A DNA stretch of 64,000 nt, taken from NCBI GenBank assembly GCA_023079485.1, contig CM041084.1, positions 132,524,792 to 132,588,791 of the forward strand, written 5' to 3'. Positions 25,531 to 37,900 of this stretch are shown piece after piece. The DNA is from Archilochus colubris (taxonomy: Eukaryota; Chordata; Aves; Apodiformes; Trochilidae). The notes beneath the pieces are model-generated. The model saw nothing but the letters and a program-made list of their open reading frames with translations. It made no database searches and was not told where the DNA came from. The translations under genes were made by a program, and so were the position numbers. Numbering within the stretch: the stretch's first letter is position 1; each line of letters opens with the position of its first letter.

Positions 25531-28500
25531 AGAGCCAGATGCAGTGGATACATGAATACCTACAGCAGTGTGTACTCAGAGACATGTGAGAACAGCCCTG
25601 GAAACTGGGAAGCTGTCTTAGGTTTGCTAACACAGACATTGCCTTTGAGGCTCTTCTTGCAATGATATCCCCAGCAGCCTACCCAGGGAAAAGTGTGTTT
25701 AGCCCTGTGGGGAACACACTGAGCATTCAGCACATCACTCCCCATCTCTCTTGGCCTGGCAGTACCAGCACTGCTGCACATCTTTACAACAGCTCAGTTA
25801 AATCAGTACAAATTTTAAACATCTTCCACCACTCAGAAATAAAATATAGGTTGGACAGTACTTAAGTTTAAATCCAGGAAAGTAATCACTGCCCATATGC
25901 TTAAGTTAAGCACATGTCTCAGAGCTTTACTGTAATGTGGCTTCAGTGAAAGAACTAAGACATGGAAAAATCATATTAACATAACTGCTTGGGTTAAATT
26001 GCACTATACTCACCTGCTTGCTTCTATTGAGAGCATATTATCAACAAACTCCTTTTAAATTTACTTGCTATGATGCCGGGAAAATTTTTTATTTACTTTT
26101 GGGAAAAAGTCAGTTTTCAATCCCAAGTTGTAAACCCCTGAGAAAGGGATTTTGAACAGATGCCCCACTGTGACTGGAATAAAAACATTCTAGAAAAAGC
26201 AGATGTTGGGATGGCTGCCTTCTAAGAAACAATACCTTCTTCTCAATCCCATTGTGATTGTGACTCTTTTAATATATCTTGCTACATTTCCACATGAGGT
26301 ATTGCAAGTTTTGAAATACATTCTGGGAAAGAGAAAACACAACAACAAAAATGCCTAATAAACCTAAAATTAATCACTTGTTTCATTGTTTTAATAAATA
26401 CAGAAAGAGAAGTATGGAATGAAAAGAGATAGCACAGTAAGAAAATACAAATATAGTTCTTGGAAATCACATATTAGTCCCCAGACAGAGGAAAATCTAT
26501 CAGAAGTCTGCAGTTCAATGAGGGTTTTGAAACACTTGGGTTGAACAAACCTTACCAACAAACTTTTACTGCAGGTATTCACAGAGACAATTCACCTCTT
26601 ATTTCTCACTGCTCTTGTAAAACACTTAACACAAATATATTTCCATTTCAAGCACTGAACACAGTAAACCTCTACAAAGTTTCTGCTTATGTAAGTCTTT
26701 ACTTCAGGATCTTAACTTCGCCTTTTCTGTCTGCTGTGCATCGACTTTTGAAGCTTTGAAATTATTTGTGTGTAAATGTATTTAACTGTTTAAAAGCTGA
26801 AAATGAAGAAAGAAGAAGACTGAGATATTCTTCCTGTATGCGTATGTACCCACAGAGTAGATGCTTGCTGGTACAATGTAAGTTTCAGGAAATATGAAGT
26901 CTGAGAGAGGAATAAAAAAATAGTCCATAGTATGGTTCTATCACTGAGAAACATTTTTTACCTATGCTAGGAGATAGGATGAGGAATAATCAGACTTAAT
27001 GGGAAGGATCTATTGTTAAAGCTGATAACATAGTAACATGCTATCACTTTCCATTAGATACAATTGCTGCTCATTAACTACAGATAATCTGAGCAAAAAC
27101 TGTGGCAAAATATTTTCATTAGGATGAAGACAACTTACACAGGCCTCTTTTTGGGCAGCATGTTTGATATTACTTGACAACAATCAACCTTATCATCTTA
27201 AGTATGCTCAAGTATGTCAATCTTTTTAATTATAGGGGTTGTATAACAACTTTTATTGACTGAGTTTCTTCTTGTCTTCTGAGGGGAATAGTAATGGTGA
27301 TTTATTACTATATTGTGTGGAATACTCCAATACACCATTTCTGTGTTAAGAAGCAGGTTCAGTAAGCCAGCAATGTGATCAGCAGCCAGTTTACTGACTG
27401 CTCTAGAAGCTATTTAATTCAATACAAGTATATAAAAGCAGCTACTGTTCATAGTCTGCAGAAGCCTGTAATGAAATTTAGTGTCAACAGTTCCTCCCCA
27501 TTTACATATTCTAGAGAAGGAAGTATAATGGAGAAGGAAGTAGATCCCTTCTCAAAGCAATAATAATAAGCATTTATGTTTATTATTTATGCTAATAAGC
27601 ATTTGTGCTTTTGCCAAACACCGTTAATTCTAAACAGTGTTTTCTAGATAAACTTTAAAAAGTTTTTTTAATAATTTATCTAATATTTTAGGCTGTGAAA
27701 AGGTATCTTCTCCCGGATTTAGCTGGTGGAACTAGTTACCAGCCCAGCTCCCCTGGCTGTTCATTATCAGCCATAGGCCTGAAGCTATCGTAGCTCCAGA
27801 CCTGCTAGTGGAACTGATTGTGTGAGGGCTCCCAAACCCACTTCACTCAAAGTAAGATGAGTTTGCAAAACTCTTCTAGATAGGATGGTGCACATTTAAC
27901 ATTCTGAGATATGATATGAACCATCTTAATCACTTTTCACATGCATGCATAGAAAGATTAAAGAAATTGTTAATCATTCTCACACTTGTTTCAGTTGAAC
28001 ACCCAGAAAATAAAGTTGTGAATGTTTTTTTGGGAAACTCAAGAGGTCTAGGGTAAATGGGGAATGCAGACCACAAAAAGCAAGTCCTTATTTGTATTTG
28101 CACATTATATCTGTTTTGTACTCACTTAGCCTGCCAAAGCGATTTGGTAAATGAGAGAATAAGAAAGAGTACTTGTTCCTAAGAAAAAACATGTCGATTT
28201 GCTGCAAGATTGATTACAGATTGATCTTCATGAGTATCACATTGGTTTTACTGTCAGTTTTTGGTTTTGTATTTTTTTGCTATCATCTTGATAATAGCAA
28301 ATCCAGGACTGGGTTATTATATGTTAGTAAATGAGGGTTAGGTTTTTTTCCAGTTTTGTACAGCAAAGGAGAAAGCATTTGCATGATTGATTGAAAAGTA
28401 TTAGGGAGAGGTGGATTTCATTTGATATTTTTTGTTATTACCTTTCCTTTGAATGTTTTCTACTGATGAAAATGTTATTAATGTTTTTAGAGCTGAGATC

Positions 28501-29116
28501 TGGACATGGTGGAGGTGGAGGCAGAAGAGCTGTATGACCATTGCCATGAACCCTGCATGAGCTGTCTTTCCATCACAGTATGAAGTTTCAGACTGACTGA
28601 ATGCCTGCCAAATTCAAACACTATATCATAGCACTAGTATCTCTTATTTGAGTTTTGAAGATAATCTCTATGTGAGATGTGGTGAACAGCTTTCTGGAGA
28701 CAAAAATTTTAATGACTAATTATATTCTGTCTTTCAAGTCTCACTTTTGGATTAAGAGATGGTATGCCAACACTGCTCTTTTATCATCTGGAATTACTGA
28801 TTTCCTGATTCTCTTCCTTCCAGTTTCAGAGGCATGGATGTGGTATGGACCTTACACAAGTGTGTTGTTTGGCAGTTTGTGTCAAAGTTACCAATTACTT
28901 TTGATGTTGCTTTCCAGCCTGACTTCATAAATTTGGCTTGGGCTTTTCTAGGAGAAAGATGACAAATTACTTTTCATTTGAAGCACTGATTTTAAACAGA
29001 CTAATTCCCTTTTTATTTTGACTCCAGGTTCAGTATATTGTGAGGTTCCCAGTGGGCTGCCTGTGGAAAATTCTGTGTGGCACATGCGGAATGTTCCACC
29101 AACTTTGCCATCAAGC

Positions 29117-29175
29117 TGCAGAATCACAGGGCTAGCTGGCCTCTCTGCAGACCAACTAATCCAACCTACCATCCC
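29117..29175 (-). mobile_element. Possible eroded CR1 3' tail, minus strand
   Basis: GAATCACAGGGCTAGCTGG followed by CCTCTCTGCAGACCAACTAA and TCCAACCTACC follows the order of the inverted CR1 3' end (octamer, then CCTCT-CAGATCATCTAGTCCAACC) with many mismatches. It is short and old, so a chance resemblance remains possible. Confidence 0.35.
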
Positions 29176-31446
29176 AGAATTGATTCATTTTCCATGTTAT
29201 ACCTAAGATAAATTTTTCAAAGAGATTTGCCAGCATATCAGAGCTAAAAGCACTGTGACCTTTCTCTCCAGTCTGTTTCAGTATCTTCACCACTAAAACA
29301 AAATTTTTGTAATATTTAGCAATTCTTGCTGTAGTTTATGCCAATTTATTTCTATCCTTGTCCCTATGAACATAAAGGACAGATTTATTCCCTTCCATAT
29401 TGAAGCAACTTCTGTGTACTTGTTAACCTGTTCCAATCAGTCTTGTTTTCTTCAGACTAACTTCCATGTATTGAGTGTTTGATGCCCAGTCATTTTTAAT
29501 AAATTTCTGATTTCCTGCTGTTCCTTTTGCTTCCCTTTGGGTTCTTCCCATTTTCTTTAATCTTGTTTAAAGGCCTACATTAAACAATACAGAATAATCC
29601 AGCTGAGGTTTTACCAGTGTTAAGTAGAACAAAAGGTTGACTCTGTGCACTCTCTAGTCCCAGCTCCTGCCTGTACGTGCAAGGTTTACAGACTGACTTT
29701 TCTACAAGAGCATAACACCACTGAGCTGTGTTTTGATCCATTGTACAGCTGAACCTTTTTATGAACTACAATTAAGAAGTCATTTGTACCCTGTGTCTGC
29801 ATAGGTGAACATCTATGTCAAGCTGTGGTACCATTTACTAACTCCTAAAAGCTGTTTCTCCAGGATTATATGACAAAGAATTTGAGTGCCACAGTAAGTG
29901 GTAACAATGAGTAGGGGATACACTTCTGGTGGAAATCTGTGCCTTGCACTCTGCACAGACAGGTTTGCAGCTCAAGCTTTTGAGGCAAAAACTCTAGTAA
30001 ACAAAATTTCTTTCTGTGTGCATTTGAAAAGTGCACTGGTTAATAGATACTTTGTTTGTCTTTCATGTCTGTTCATATTTTTTCAATGTGAGACTACTCT
30101 TATGAGAACCACTCAAAACTTTTTTTCAGCAGTTACAGAATTTTTCTCTGAGACAAAGAGATAAATGGGAAAAATGAAAATTTCTGTAAGGATTTTTAAG
30201 ATTTTTTTAAATTACAAAAATTAAGGCTAGAGTATGTCTATGAGCATTTTAAAATCCTTTTTTTTATAGCTTCTTCTCATGGGAAAAAATCTTACTTGCT
30301 AATCCACTGCATTTATCATAATTAACTGTTTTCAAGGAACATACAAAAACTTCATGTTTAAAAATCAGGCCTATTTTCTATATGATCCTCCTTCCTTTTT
30401 GATATTGTACTTATTTAAATATAATACAATTAACTGTTCATAAGGTGGGTGAGCTATCTTAATTTTTACTTGCATTTTTCCATCTCCTAATTTTTATTTT
30501 TTTAAAATCTGATTTTTGGTAACACCTCAGTGAAATACAATCTCTTACTCACCAGTTGGCTTGTGTGGGAATGGAGTAGGAGAGCTGTGGGGCTACTGTC
30601 ACTGGAAGCAGCCCTGACACTCACTAGGCTGGGCAGGGACTCAGCTTCCAGAGGCCAAGACCTGCTTTCTTAGGTGTCTCCCCATGCACCTGGCTCTGGA
30701 CATGGTCAGATCTGGGAGTGGGACAGGGAATTCAAAATCCTGCCAACCCACATTTATTGCTGAGGAAGGTCAGCCAAGCTGTGTGCAGAATTGACTCATA
30801 GAAAAAAGGGGCTAAATGCCCTAGCTGTTAACATCTGGGGAAACTCAAGGTCAAGTAGGAAGGAATTATAAAATAAACATCTTCCCAAAGAGGCTAGAAG
30901 CAAATGTAATGCTGATTATATCTGGATTTGTCTGATACATGCTCCAATTTGCAATGAACCATCGTGTTATTCCTTTGGGAAGGACTGATTTATACACCAG
31001 GTTCTCTATCACTGTTGTCTGAAGACTCCAAACCCAACTGCTGGATAATAGGAGATTTCTGAATGTAAACAATTTGTGCCATCTCTATTCACTCCCTGGC
31101 CTGGATGAGCACGGAATGTGAGCTATTTCTTTTGGGTTTGAATAAAGTTTTTTGGTGAATGCTCCCTTACATTGAGAACAGCAATCACTAAACAAGTACT
31201 AACTCCTCTCAAGTAAAATCATATCAAGAATTGCTGCCCAAAGAAGAATTGCTGGAGAAGCAAGCATCTACCATCTTCTGCACATCCTCTGAAGTGACTG
31301 TGCACACACTGCTTTTTCTGCCCTATGCTTAATTAATGCATTCTTTTAAGTTTATAAAATAGTTGTACATGGGCAACATCCTGTCGGCTACTGTGGCAAC
31401 CTACGTGCTCTTGAAAGGTTCATCTTCAGCTGTACTGAACCTTCAT

Positions 31447-31461
31447 CCACAGGAGGGCAGC
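31447..31461 (+). promoter_or_regulatory. Possible CTCF-type binding site
   Basis: CCACAGGAGGGCAGC fits the vertebrate CTCF core (CCASYAGRKGGCRS type) with only a couple of mismatches and keeps the central GGGC and trailing AGC. CTCF is the main vertebrate chromatin-loop anchoring protein. A single motif match in 64 kb can easily be chance. Confidence 0.25.
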
Positions 31462-33295
31462 AGCTCAAAGCACAGAAATGAAACTTCACCGTACTGAAGT
31501 AGAATACAATGAAAATAGCAGGGAAAAAAAAAAAATGTGTTGGCAAATACCAGCCAGAAGAATTGGCCTTATTCTCTCCTCTTATGCAGTGTAAATAACT
31601 GTGATGGGGTGCTCTGAGTGTAGCTTAACATTAACTTTTTATACAAGTTGCAGATGTATTCTTTAAATGCATATATCTTTCTCAAGTTACATTTAGAGGT
31701 CTAGTAAGCTCACAAAAGTTCTTTCTTGTTGCAGCTCATAGGTAGTATGTGTAAGTTATTTTTCAGGCTATTTGTAGTACTTCCATTAATTCAATTCAAT
31801 GATTCTTGTGGTGTTCGATGAAGGATATATGACTTCATTGATATCTATGTTTAAATGTTTGTTTTCTTGCTCTGTACTATGTTACAAATTGTAATACAGA
31901 ATTTATTAACACAACAAAGTCATTAAAATATTCGTTTGTGACAAAATGAAAAGGTACATGACTTCATTATCATATTAATTGTAAATAAATTTTAAAGAAA
32001 CTGAAAGCTTTTTCAGTGAGGAATTAGAGGTGAAAACAAGCTTTTATGAAGCAAGTGTTTGAAATGCAGCCCTATGGTAAAGTCTAAGGTGAAAACTGAC
32101 TCAGCATGAATGAAAGACACTGAAGCCTCTTGCAGGCAAAAGCAAGGGTACATCCCTGACCCTCATGCCAGACCTCCACCTGCCTTCATCCTGCTCTTGC
32201 TGCTCCTGCAGCACAGTAACCCTCCCTATTCCATACCACCATGGTGGAAATGAGGTCAGGCTGCCTAAAAAAGGCACACACCATGTATTTTTCTGTATTT
32301 AACTCTGTAGGTCACAGACCAAGCACACCTAGGCAGGCTGTATCAGTGCCACCCACACTGCTGACTGTATGCAGCAAACCTGTGCTAAAACGTTACAAGA
32401 ATTCAAGCCTTTTTCTTTTCTTTCCCAGGTTCTTGAGAAAGGTGTCCAAAGCCCACACATGAAAACAGGCTTGCTTGCCATCAGTCACTTGCTTGACTGC
32501 TACACTTGAATGTACAAGCATAGTCAGCTGCCAATATCAAACAAAAAACCCCACACTTAGTGACTACCACCACAATAAAAATATAACTTTGCATGTATGT
32601 GCCCTTCAGTCAAACTAATCCTTTTTATTTTGCATGTTTAATCCCCAGAATCTTTCCCATTCCTGACTGGCATTCAGATGTTCCTGTAGCTCAAAATAAT
32701 ATTTTTATGGACAATGTTAAGCTAGCTCTAGTGTCTGGGTTTTTTTTAATTGGTATGTTGAGTTTTGGATACTTTCAGGGAGAGCCCATCTCACTAAGCC
32801 GGGATTCTGCAGGCTCCTTCTCCCAGCTGAGCTCCGTGGTGAGGTCACACCCGGAGTAGTCAGTGCCGTCCTGTGCCTGTAATGAGAAACCTGCTGCCTG
32901 ATGAGTTTGATTCTGTAATTATTTCAGATACCCACGAGATGGTGCTACTGGGCTTTGGTTGAACCTTGCAGTGAGGCTGGAAAGATGGCACAGAGAAAAA
33001 AATAGCAAAAATCTTAGTGTTGGGAACATGTCAGAGCTGTTGAACATATTCACACTGGTGCCTTCTTTTACAAGTATAGATGGAGTTTAATCCAAGTGAA
33101 TAAAAAAGCCTTCATAAAAATATCTGTGTGGAGGACAGTGGACTACAATAGATGACCACCAATATTTAGCATATCTACAGAGGGAAGCCTAATAGCAATC
33201 TTTACATATCAAATTCAGCCTTTCAGTTTATAACAAAAGACTCGTTTCCCACCAAATCTCATCTAGATTAAAGCTCACTGTTGTGGACACTACAG

Positions 33296-33321
33296 TAAAG
33301 TCATACAATAAAGTCATACAA
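33296..33321. repeat. 13-bp tandem duplication
   Basis: TAAAGTCATACAA occurs twice in direct succession in unassigned DNA. A simple slippage product. Confidence 0.85.
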
Positions 33322-33815
33322 TTGTTACAATTAGAGAATTCTTGTTTTTAGGGATCAGAGGGAAGGTGGAGTCACTTGCTCCTGTCATTTACACAGAAAC
33401 TAACAACCCACTGATGTTCACTCCCTTTTTGTCTTCCATCTCTGCAGCTTCAAGGTTGCTGTACTATTCCTGTACTACAGCAAAAATTACCTAAGGACAA
33501 CTTCAGTTTAGTAGGAAACTTTTGTATTAAACAGGAAGAGATTAACCTAGGCAAGCAATATGTGGGAAATGTCATAATTGTGCTTTAATACCCAGGAGAG
33601 TGGTTGAAGCCTGCCAGCTGCTGTATTCCTGAGTCAGTCTTTTCCCCTGAGAGTCCTCTCACACTGGCAGTCTGCACAGATCAGCAAATTGTGCCTCTAT
33701 CCTAAGGAACAGGGCCAATAGTAATGTCACAGTTAGTGACTCCTCATTAACTGCAGAGTGGAAGCTCTCAAAAGAAAAAGAATTTTCTCAAAAGAAAGGA
33801 GTGCTTGCTTTGCCA

Positions 33816-34107
33816 ACAAGAAAGCAGGGGTAGGGCTTTCTACAAGGGTGTGTAGTGAGAGGACAAGGGGACATGCTTTAAAACTTGAAGAGGGGAGATT
33901 TAGGTTAGGCATTAGGAAGAAATTCTTTCCTATGAGGGTGGTGAGACACTGGCACTGGTTGCCCAAAGAAGTTGTGGCTGCCCCCTCTCTGGAAGGGTTC
34001 AGGGCTAGGCTGGATGGGGCCTTGAGCAACCTGATCCAGTGGAAGGTATCCCTGCCTATGCAGGGGGGTTGGTCCCTTCCAACCCAAACCACTCTATGAT
34101 TCTGTGA
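33816..34107 (+). mobile_element. CR1 LINE 3' fragment, plus strand
   Basis: Short 5'-truncated CR1 in forward orientation. The frame reading from about 33,820 still shows the CR1 C-terminal protein: VCSERTRGHALKLEEGRFR, IRKKFFPMRVVRHWHWLP and PSLEGFRARLDGAL. It continues to the 3' UTR (GGGGGGTTGGTCCCTTCCAA at about 34,065) and ends with CTATGATTCTGTGA at 34,107. Its residues resemble those of copy A (23,855-24,545) more than the other copies, suggesting the same subfamily. It seems one of the better preserved copies, although only the last quarter is present. Not functional on its own. Confidence 0.93.
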
Positions 34108-34666
34108 AAAGTGGAAGGAATGAGTTTGCACTTTAAGCAAGGAACATTCTCCATCCTGCTCTTCCCAATCTCATCAAAGCAGAAGAGTTTTGTCAGGATG
34201 ATTTGTCCCAGCATAGGTAAGACCGAGAACCTCAGCTATAAATAAAAGGAACAGAATGGGTACATTTCTAAAATTCTTATGGGGAGAATTTTCTTTACAT
34301 GCATGAGTGAACACAAAGCAAATACTGGTATAAACTACAACAACCAAAACAGTAGATATCTTTTCTCTCTTCGGTGAAGTGGCTGAATTCTTAAGTGCTA
34401 TGCTGAGGTCACCATGCCATATATGACGTTCATACAAATCCTATGTCATCCACTGTGTAAGAAGCAGAGCAGGAAACTCTAATAAAAAACTGACAAGAGC
34501 AGCTGCTTATCACATCATCTCCTAACTTTTCTTGCAGTACTCACATGAGGCTTACAGTAGTTGGGTTTTTTCTACACATACAGATGAAGGGAAATATTAG
34601 ACATGCCAGTGGTCTATGAGCCTTATGCTTTCTGGTCATTCATTAAAACTCAGTTGAGGTGGGTGG
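34108..34666. other. Unassigned spacer, nothing seen
   Basis: About 560 bases of A+T-rich DNA between a CR1 tail and a candidate LTR. No gene, repeat or regulatory signal that I can support. Confidence 0.5.
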
Positions 34667-34966
34667 TGTGGCAGCCTGCCCCTTGAGTAACACCAGTGCA
34701 TAGGCTGGATGTCACTCACGACATCCATGATGATGGGCAGGGCATGCTACTGCTATGTAACGTGATTCTCCCACATTACTATTGGTGGAGTCAACAGATA
34801 AAATCACTCTTACCTGTGTTCAAAAGGCATTTGTGTGACTGTCTGTTGCTGTCAGACGGCCCTGTCATTTTGTGAGAGCCATGGCATCATGTATGATTCT
34901 GTTTATTACTGGGGACAGCATGGGTCACCATGTGGGGGTATTGTTGCTCATCTCTCTTACTGCCTC

Positions 34967-34972
34967 AATAAA
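34967..34972 (+). terminator. Polyadenylation signal AATAAA in candidate LTR
   Basis: Exact AATAAA hexamer followed by GTTTGAC and a GT-containing stretch (AAGTGTTGTC at 34,985), as expected for a working 3' end signal. It supports the LTR interpretation of the surrounding sequence. Confidence 0.5.
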
Positions 34973-34996
34973 GTTTGACTTACAAAGTGTTGTCAG

Positions 34997-35020
34997 ACTT
35001 TATTACTTTATTACTTTATT
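34997..35020. repeat. ACTTTATT tandem repeat, 3 units
   Basis: Three perfect 8-bp units in succession just downstream of the polyadenylation signal. It probably grew by slippage in the U5-like part of the candidate LTR. Confidence 0.9.
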
Positions 35021-37027
35021 AATTGGCACCTTGGACAGGATGGAGTCTTTCTGACACCTGCTGGAGCATTTCAGGATGGAGCAAGGCTGAAGCTGTCCTG
35101 GATGGGTGGAGAATTGGGTCTAGAATATTTTTATGAACTTGCAGGCTATCAGGGATGGAACTGAGAGGTGGTATAATGCCAGTGGTTGCAAATGAGGTAA
35201 GGGCAAAAGTACCTTAATTAGCTTCCTGGGTTGTGCTCTAGACACTGCCCAGCCTGGAATCACTGGGCAGCACTCTGCCCTCAAACAGTTGGGAGAAACT
35301 AAGCAAGGGGCCAGGAAGAACACAGCAGCATGGCAGTCCAAGTGCCTGGTCTGTCAAATCCAGATATCAGTACCAGAACATAAGCTAGCCCCCTTCAGCC
35401 ACCATGCCCCTGAGGCATGGCATAATCACCCTGTTACAACACTGCAAGCTAGGGCAGCCATCTATCAAGAGGGTAATAATGATGATAATAATTAGGACAG
35501 GGACTATTTGGCCCTGTATCAGACCTTGACTCTCTTCCCAACCCTAAAGAGAAGGACATACCTGTTGTTGCATATTTTCCTCCACTGTCCTTACATCCTA
35601 TAATTAAGTAATAAATTGCTGACTGCACTCCTTGCTCTTGGCATTGTCATAGCCCAGGAGCAGGAGCCCCTCCCCTACCTGTCTTGGTCAAATTCTTCTC
35701 CCTTTGTGATTTATTTCATAAAAACCCAGGGGAAGGACAGTGGAGTGGCTTAGGAGGCTCCAATACATGTGACCAGCTCTAACTTACCTCAGTGGCCACT
35801 TGCCTCTTGGCCATAGGTTGCAGTTGCAAACAGTTGCAGTGGCAAGTAATGCTTTCACCCTGTGGGATGCTCCCTGGCCATGATGCAGAATCTGCCCTGT
35901 AATGAGTGAGAAGGTAAGCCCACATTGCAGACCACAGTCAAGCAGTATGAAACTACTATGGAGCTCTCAGCCATTCATGATTTACTTGGTCAAGCTGGGG
36001 TCAGAGGGAAAGCCCCTGTCCCTCTAGGATGCCAATGGGGGACAGCACCCCAACTGACACCCTTTGACATAGCAGTTTGGCAGCTATGGATCCCCCACAT
36101 GGACAGATGTTGACAGAGAGAGGATGGCTGCTCCACTTCCTGAGTACATCTGTGGTAATGGCATCTGTCCCTGAAGTCAGATGTGGAGGAGCCTTTACTC
36201 ATGTTGTGCACTTCCACTGGACAGAGAGGGGACAACGCTGGCAGGTCCTGCTGGAAAGGGCCTTTATCCTCTCTCAGCAAATCGCTAAAGTGCATGACCA
36301 AGTTTTGTTACATCTTTTGAATGGCCATCAGCAGGTGGCCCCCATGAGCCACGAAGTGGCTCCTTGCACCCTCGAATTAACCCCTGCAGCCCATCTTTCT
36401 TTTCTCTATGGCAGAAGCTGTGGACAGGTGTCTGATACCAGATGGAGAGTGGCCTCTTTGCTCTGTTTTCCAGCATACACTCTTGTTTACCCCCTGTCGT
36501 GACTCTGATTAAAAATCCTCATGAATCACCTGTACCTCATCACCTCAAGGGGGGCCCATTGATATTAAAGGTATGTCTTTTATGATTTCCCTGCAGCCCA
36601 AAGTCTGTAACTACTTTACATTCACCTGAAAATACATTCAATATACATTTACTCTCATTCTCCAGGAATTTATTTATAGCCCTACCACCGCACATGTCAT
36701 GTTAGTTAAGGAACTGGCTCTTGTAATCCTTCTATGAGGGGTATGCACATGTTAGTGTATGGATGTCATTATTGGTGTTCCAGGCTGTGATTCTGTGCAA
36801 ATCACCATGGTCACCATAACCATGCATTTGCAGTCTCTTATTGTCATTCCTGAGGTTAAGTGGCAAGAGCCTGCTTAGGAAGTTACATTTCTGGGAATTT
36901 TCAGGACTGGTGTCAGGGAGTCAGTACCTACTGAAACATTACCTAAACTCAAAGCTCTATCCTCCCCTGAAGGGTTAAAAGATCTTGGGGCCCTTTTAGG
37001 AATGCTCAGGTTCTAGCATAACCATGT
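35021..37027 (+). pseudogene. Degenerate ERV-like internal region, protein identity not recognised
   Basis: This block lies between two LTR-like units and is richer in G+C than the flanking DNA. It carries longer open stretches than the surroundings: 36,077-36,502 (141 codons) and a frame from about 36,531 to 36,990 that reads through with only a few stops and looks protein-like (for example VPGCDSVQITMVTITMHLQS, then IVIPEVKWQEP). I cannot match these to gag, protease, dUTPase, polymerase or envelope with confidence, so the retroviral assignment rests mainly on position beside the LTR-like units. Stops and frame changes show it is not functional. It could instead be part of an unrelated unassigned repeat. 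Confidence 0.3.
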
Positions 37028-37900
37028 GTCACAGCTTAGGAGTTTGGGTGGACCAGAAACTAGAGGACAGAATTGTTCTCTATTACCACCCCTTCTTTCC
37101 ACCCTCCCAAAGGAAGATAAAAGGGTAATAAGGACCAGAGACTTGAAGTAACAAGTTAAAACTGAAACAGATTTACTAGAACAGGGGAAAGGCAGTAACA
37201 GAAGGGATAAGGAACAAATATCCAAATATATATACAACCTGATCTTGAGGGCAGGGATAGGTGTGTGAGGGATCCTTGTGGCAGGGCTGGCTCAGAAGAG
37301 GGGTCCGTGGCTCTTCCCAGCACCCCATGTGTGCGGACCCTGCAGGGCAGGCGATGAGCTGGTGATAAAGCAGCAGCACAGCCAGGAGAGGGAGAAAGAG
37401 GAGCAGCTGTGATCTGCATGACCTGCATGGTGTGTGCAGGAAATGGGAGGGAATAGACCCCTCTGTGTTCAGCCCATCTCAGGGACTGAAAACCCTCTTC
37501 TTTAGTTCCTCCTATGCAAACTATGGCACCATGTCCCTGTGTTTTTATTATCAGCCAGTCCCTTGTACAATCTGCTAGTGGTTGGTCTGGAACTGGAATG
37601 AAGTGTATTAGAAGGCCCTGAGAATAATTTTGATTCAGTGGAACAATTTCAAGCCTTGGGTCCCATCTGCTGTGTTTTCTCTTTTGATCTCCATATTGAC
37701 TATTTCTGTGATGAGCTGGCCTTGGCTGACAGCCAGATACCAACTCAGCTGCTCTATCACTCCCCTCAGGAGGACAGGGGGAAAGAAAAGATGAAAACCA
37801 ACTTGTGGTTTGAGGAAAGGCAGACTAATAAAGAAAAAGCAAAGGCTACACAGAGAAGCAAAGGAAAACAAAGTATTCTGAAGTAGTTCCTCTAGAAGCA
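37028..37900 (-). mobile_element. LTR-like unit of an endogenous retrovirus, minus strand
   Basis: Read on the minus strand this ends at 37,028 with CTAAGCTGTGACA, a CA terminus as in LTRs. Upstream lie a pyrimidine-rich stretch and a TAAATCTGTTTC segment typical of the polyadenylation-region end of bird ERV LTRs. Further upstream (plus 37,700-37,790) is GGGGAGTGATAGAGCAGC followed by GTTGGTATCTGGCTGTCAGC, a layout I associate with songbird ERV LTR or adjacent sequence. The middle is G+C-rich and keeps a 195-codon minus-strand frame (37,743-37,156), which I read as an accidental frame in LTR sequence. The other end (TG terminus, near 37,880-37,905) is not resolved, and part of the right half may be internal ERV sequence rather than LTR. 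Confidence 0.5.

Larger units (their letters stand above)
25531..33815. other. Unassigned 8.3-kb stretch, no gene seen
   Basis: A+T-rich, with no convincing exon, RNA gene or intact repeat. G+C-richer pockets lie at about 27,715-27,850, 30,540-30,800 and 32,770-33,000, none matching a family I know. A likely eroded CR1 tail is at 29,117-29,175, a possible CTCF-type site at 31,447-31,461, and a small tandem repeat at 33,296-33,321. Open frames are all under about 90 codons. Confidence 0.5.
34667..35020 (+). mobile_element. Candidate LTR of a decayed endogenous retrovirus
   Basis: A unit beginning TGTGGCAGCCTGCC, with a canonical polyadenylation signal AATAAA at 34,967-34,972 in the context CCTCAATAAAGTTTGAC that is common at the R region of retroviral LTRs. 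A short T-rich U5-like stretch with three ACTTTATT octamers follows (34,997-35,020). No second copy of this LTR is in the window, and no convincing tRNA primer-binding site follows: TTGGCACCTTGG near 35,021 starts suggestively but does not continue like a known tRNA 3' end. The right boundary is uncertain. A 3' UTR of an old retrocopy is an alternative reading. Confidence 0.4.

Noticed and set aside
35015..35040. Retroviral primer-binding site after the candidate LTR (TTGGCACCTTGG)
   Set aside because: Only the first few bases resemble a tRNA 3' end complement. The rest does not match tRNA-Leu, Trp, Lys, Gly or Cys ends as I know them.
37156..37743. 195-codon minus-strand open frame, the longest in the window
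   Set aside because: It lies inside the minus-strand LTR-like unit, in G+C-rich sequence where stops are rare. It has no retroviral or host domain, and its composition (proline, arginine and serine rich) is that of an accidental frame.
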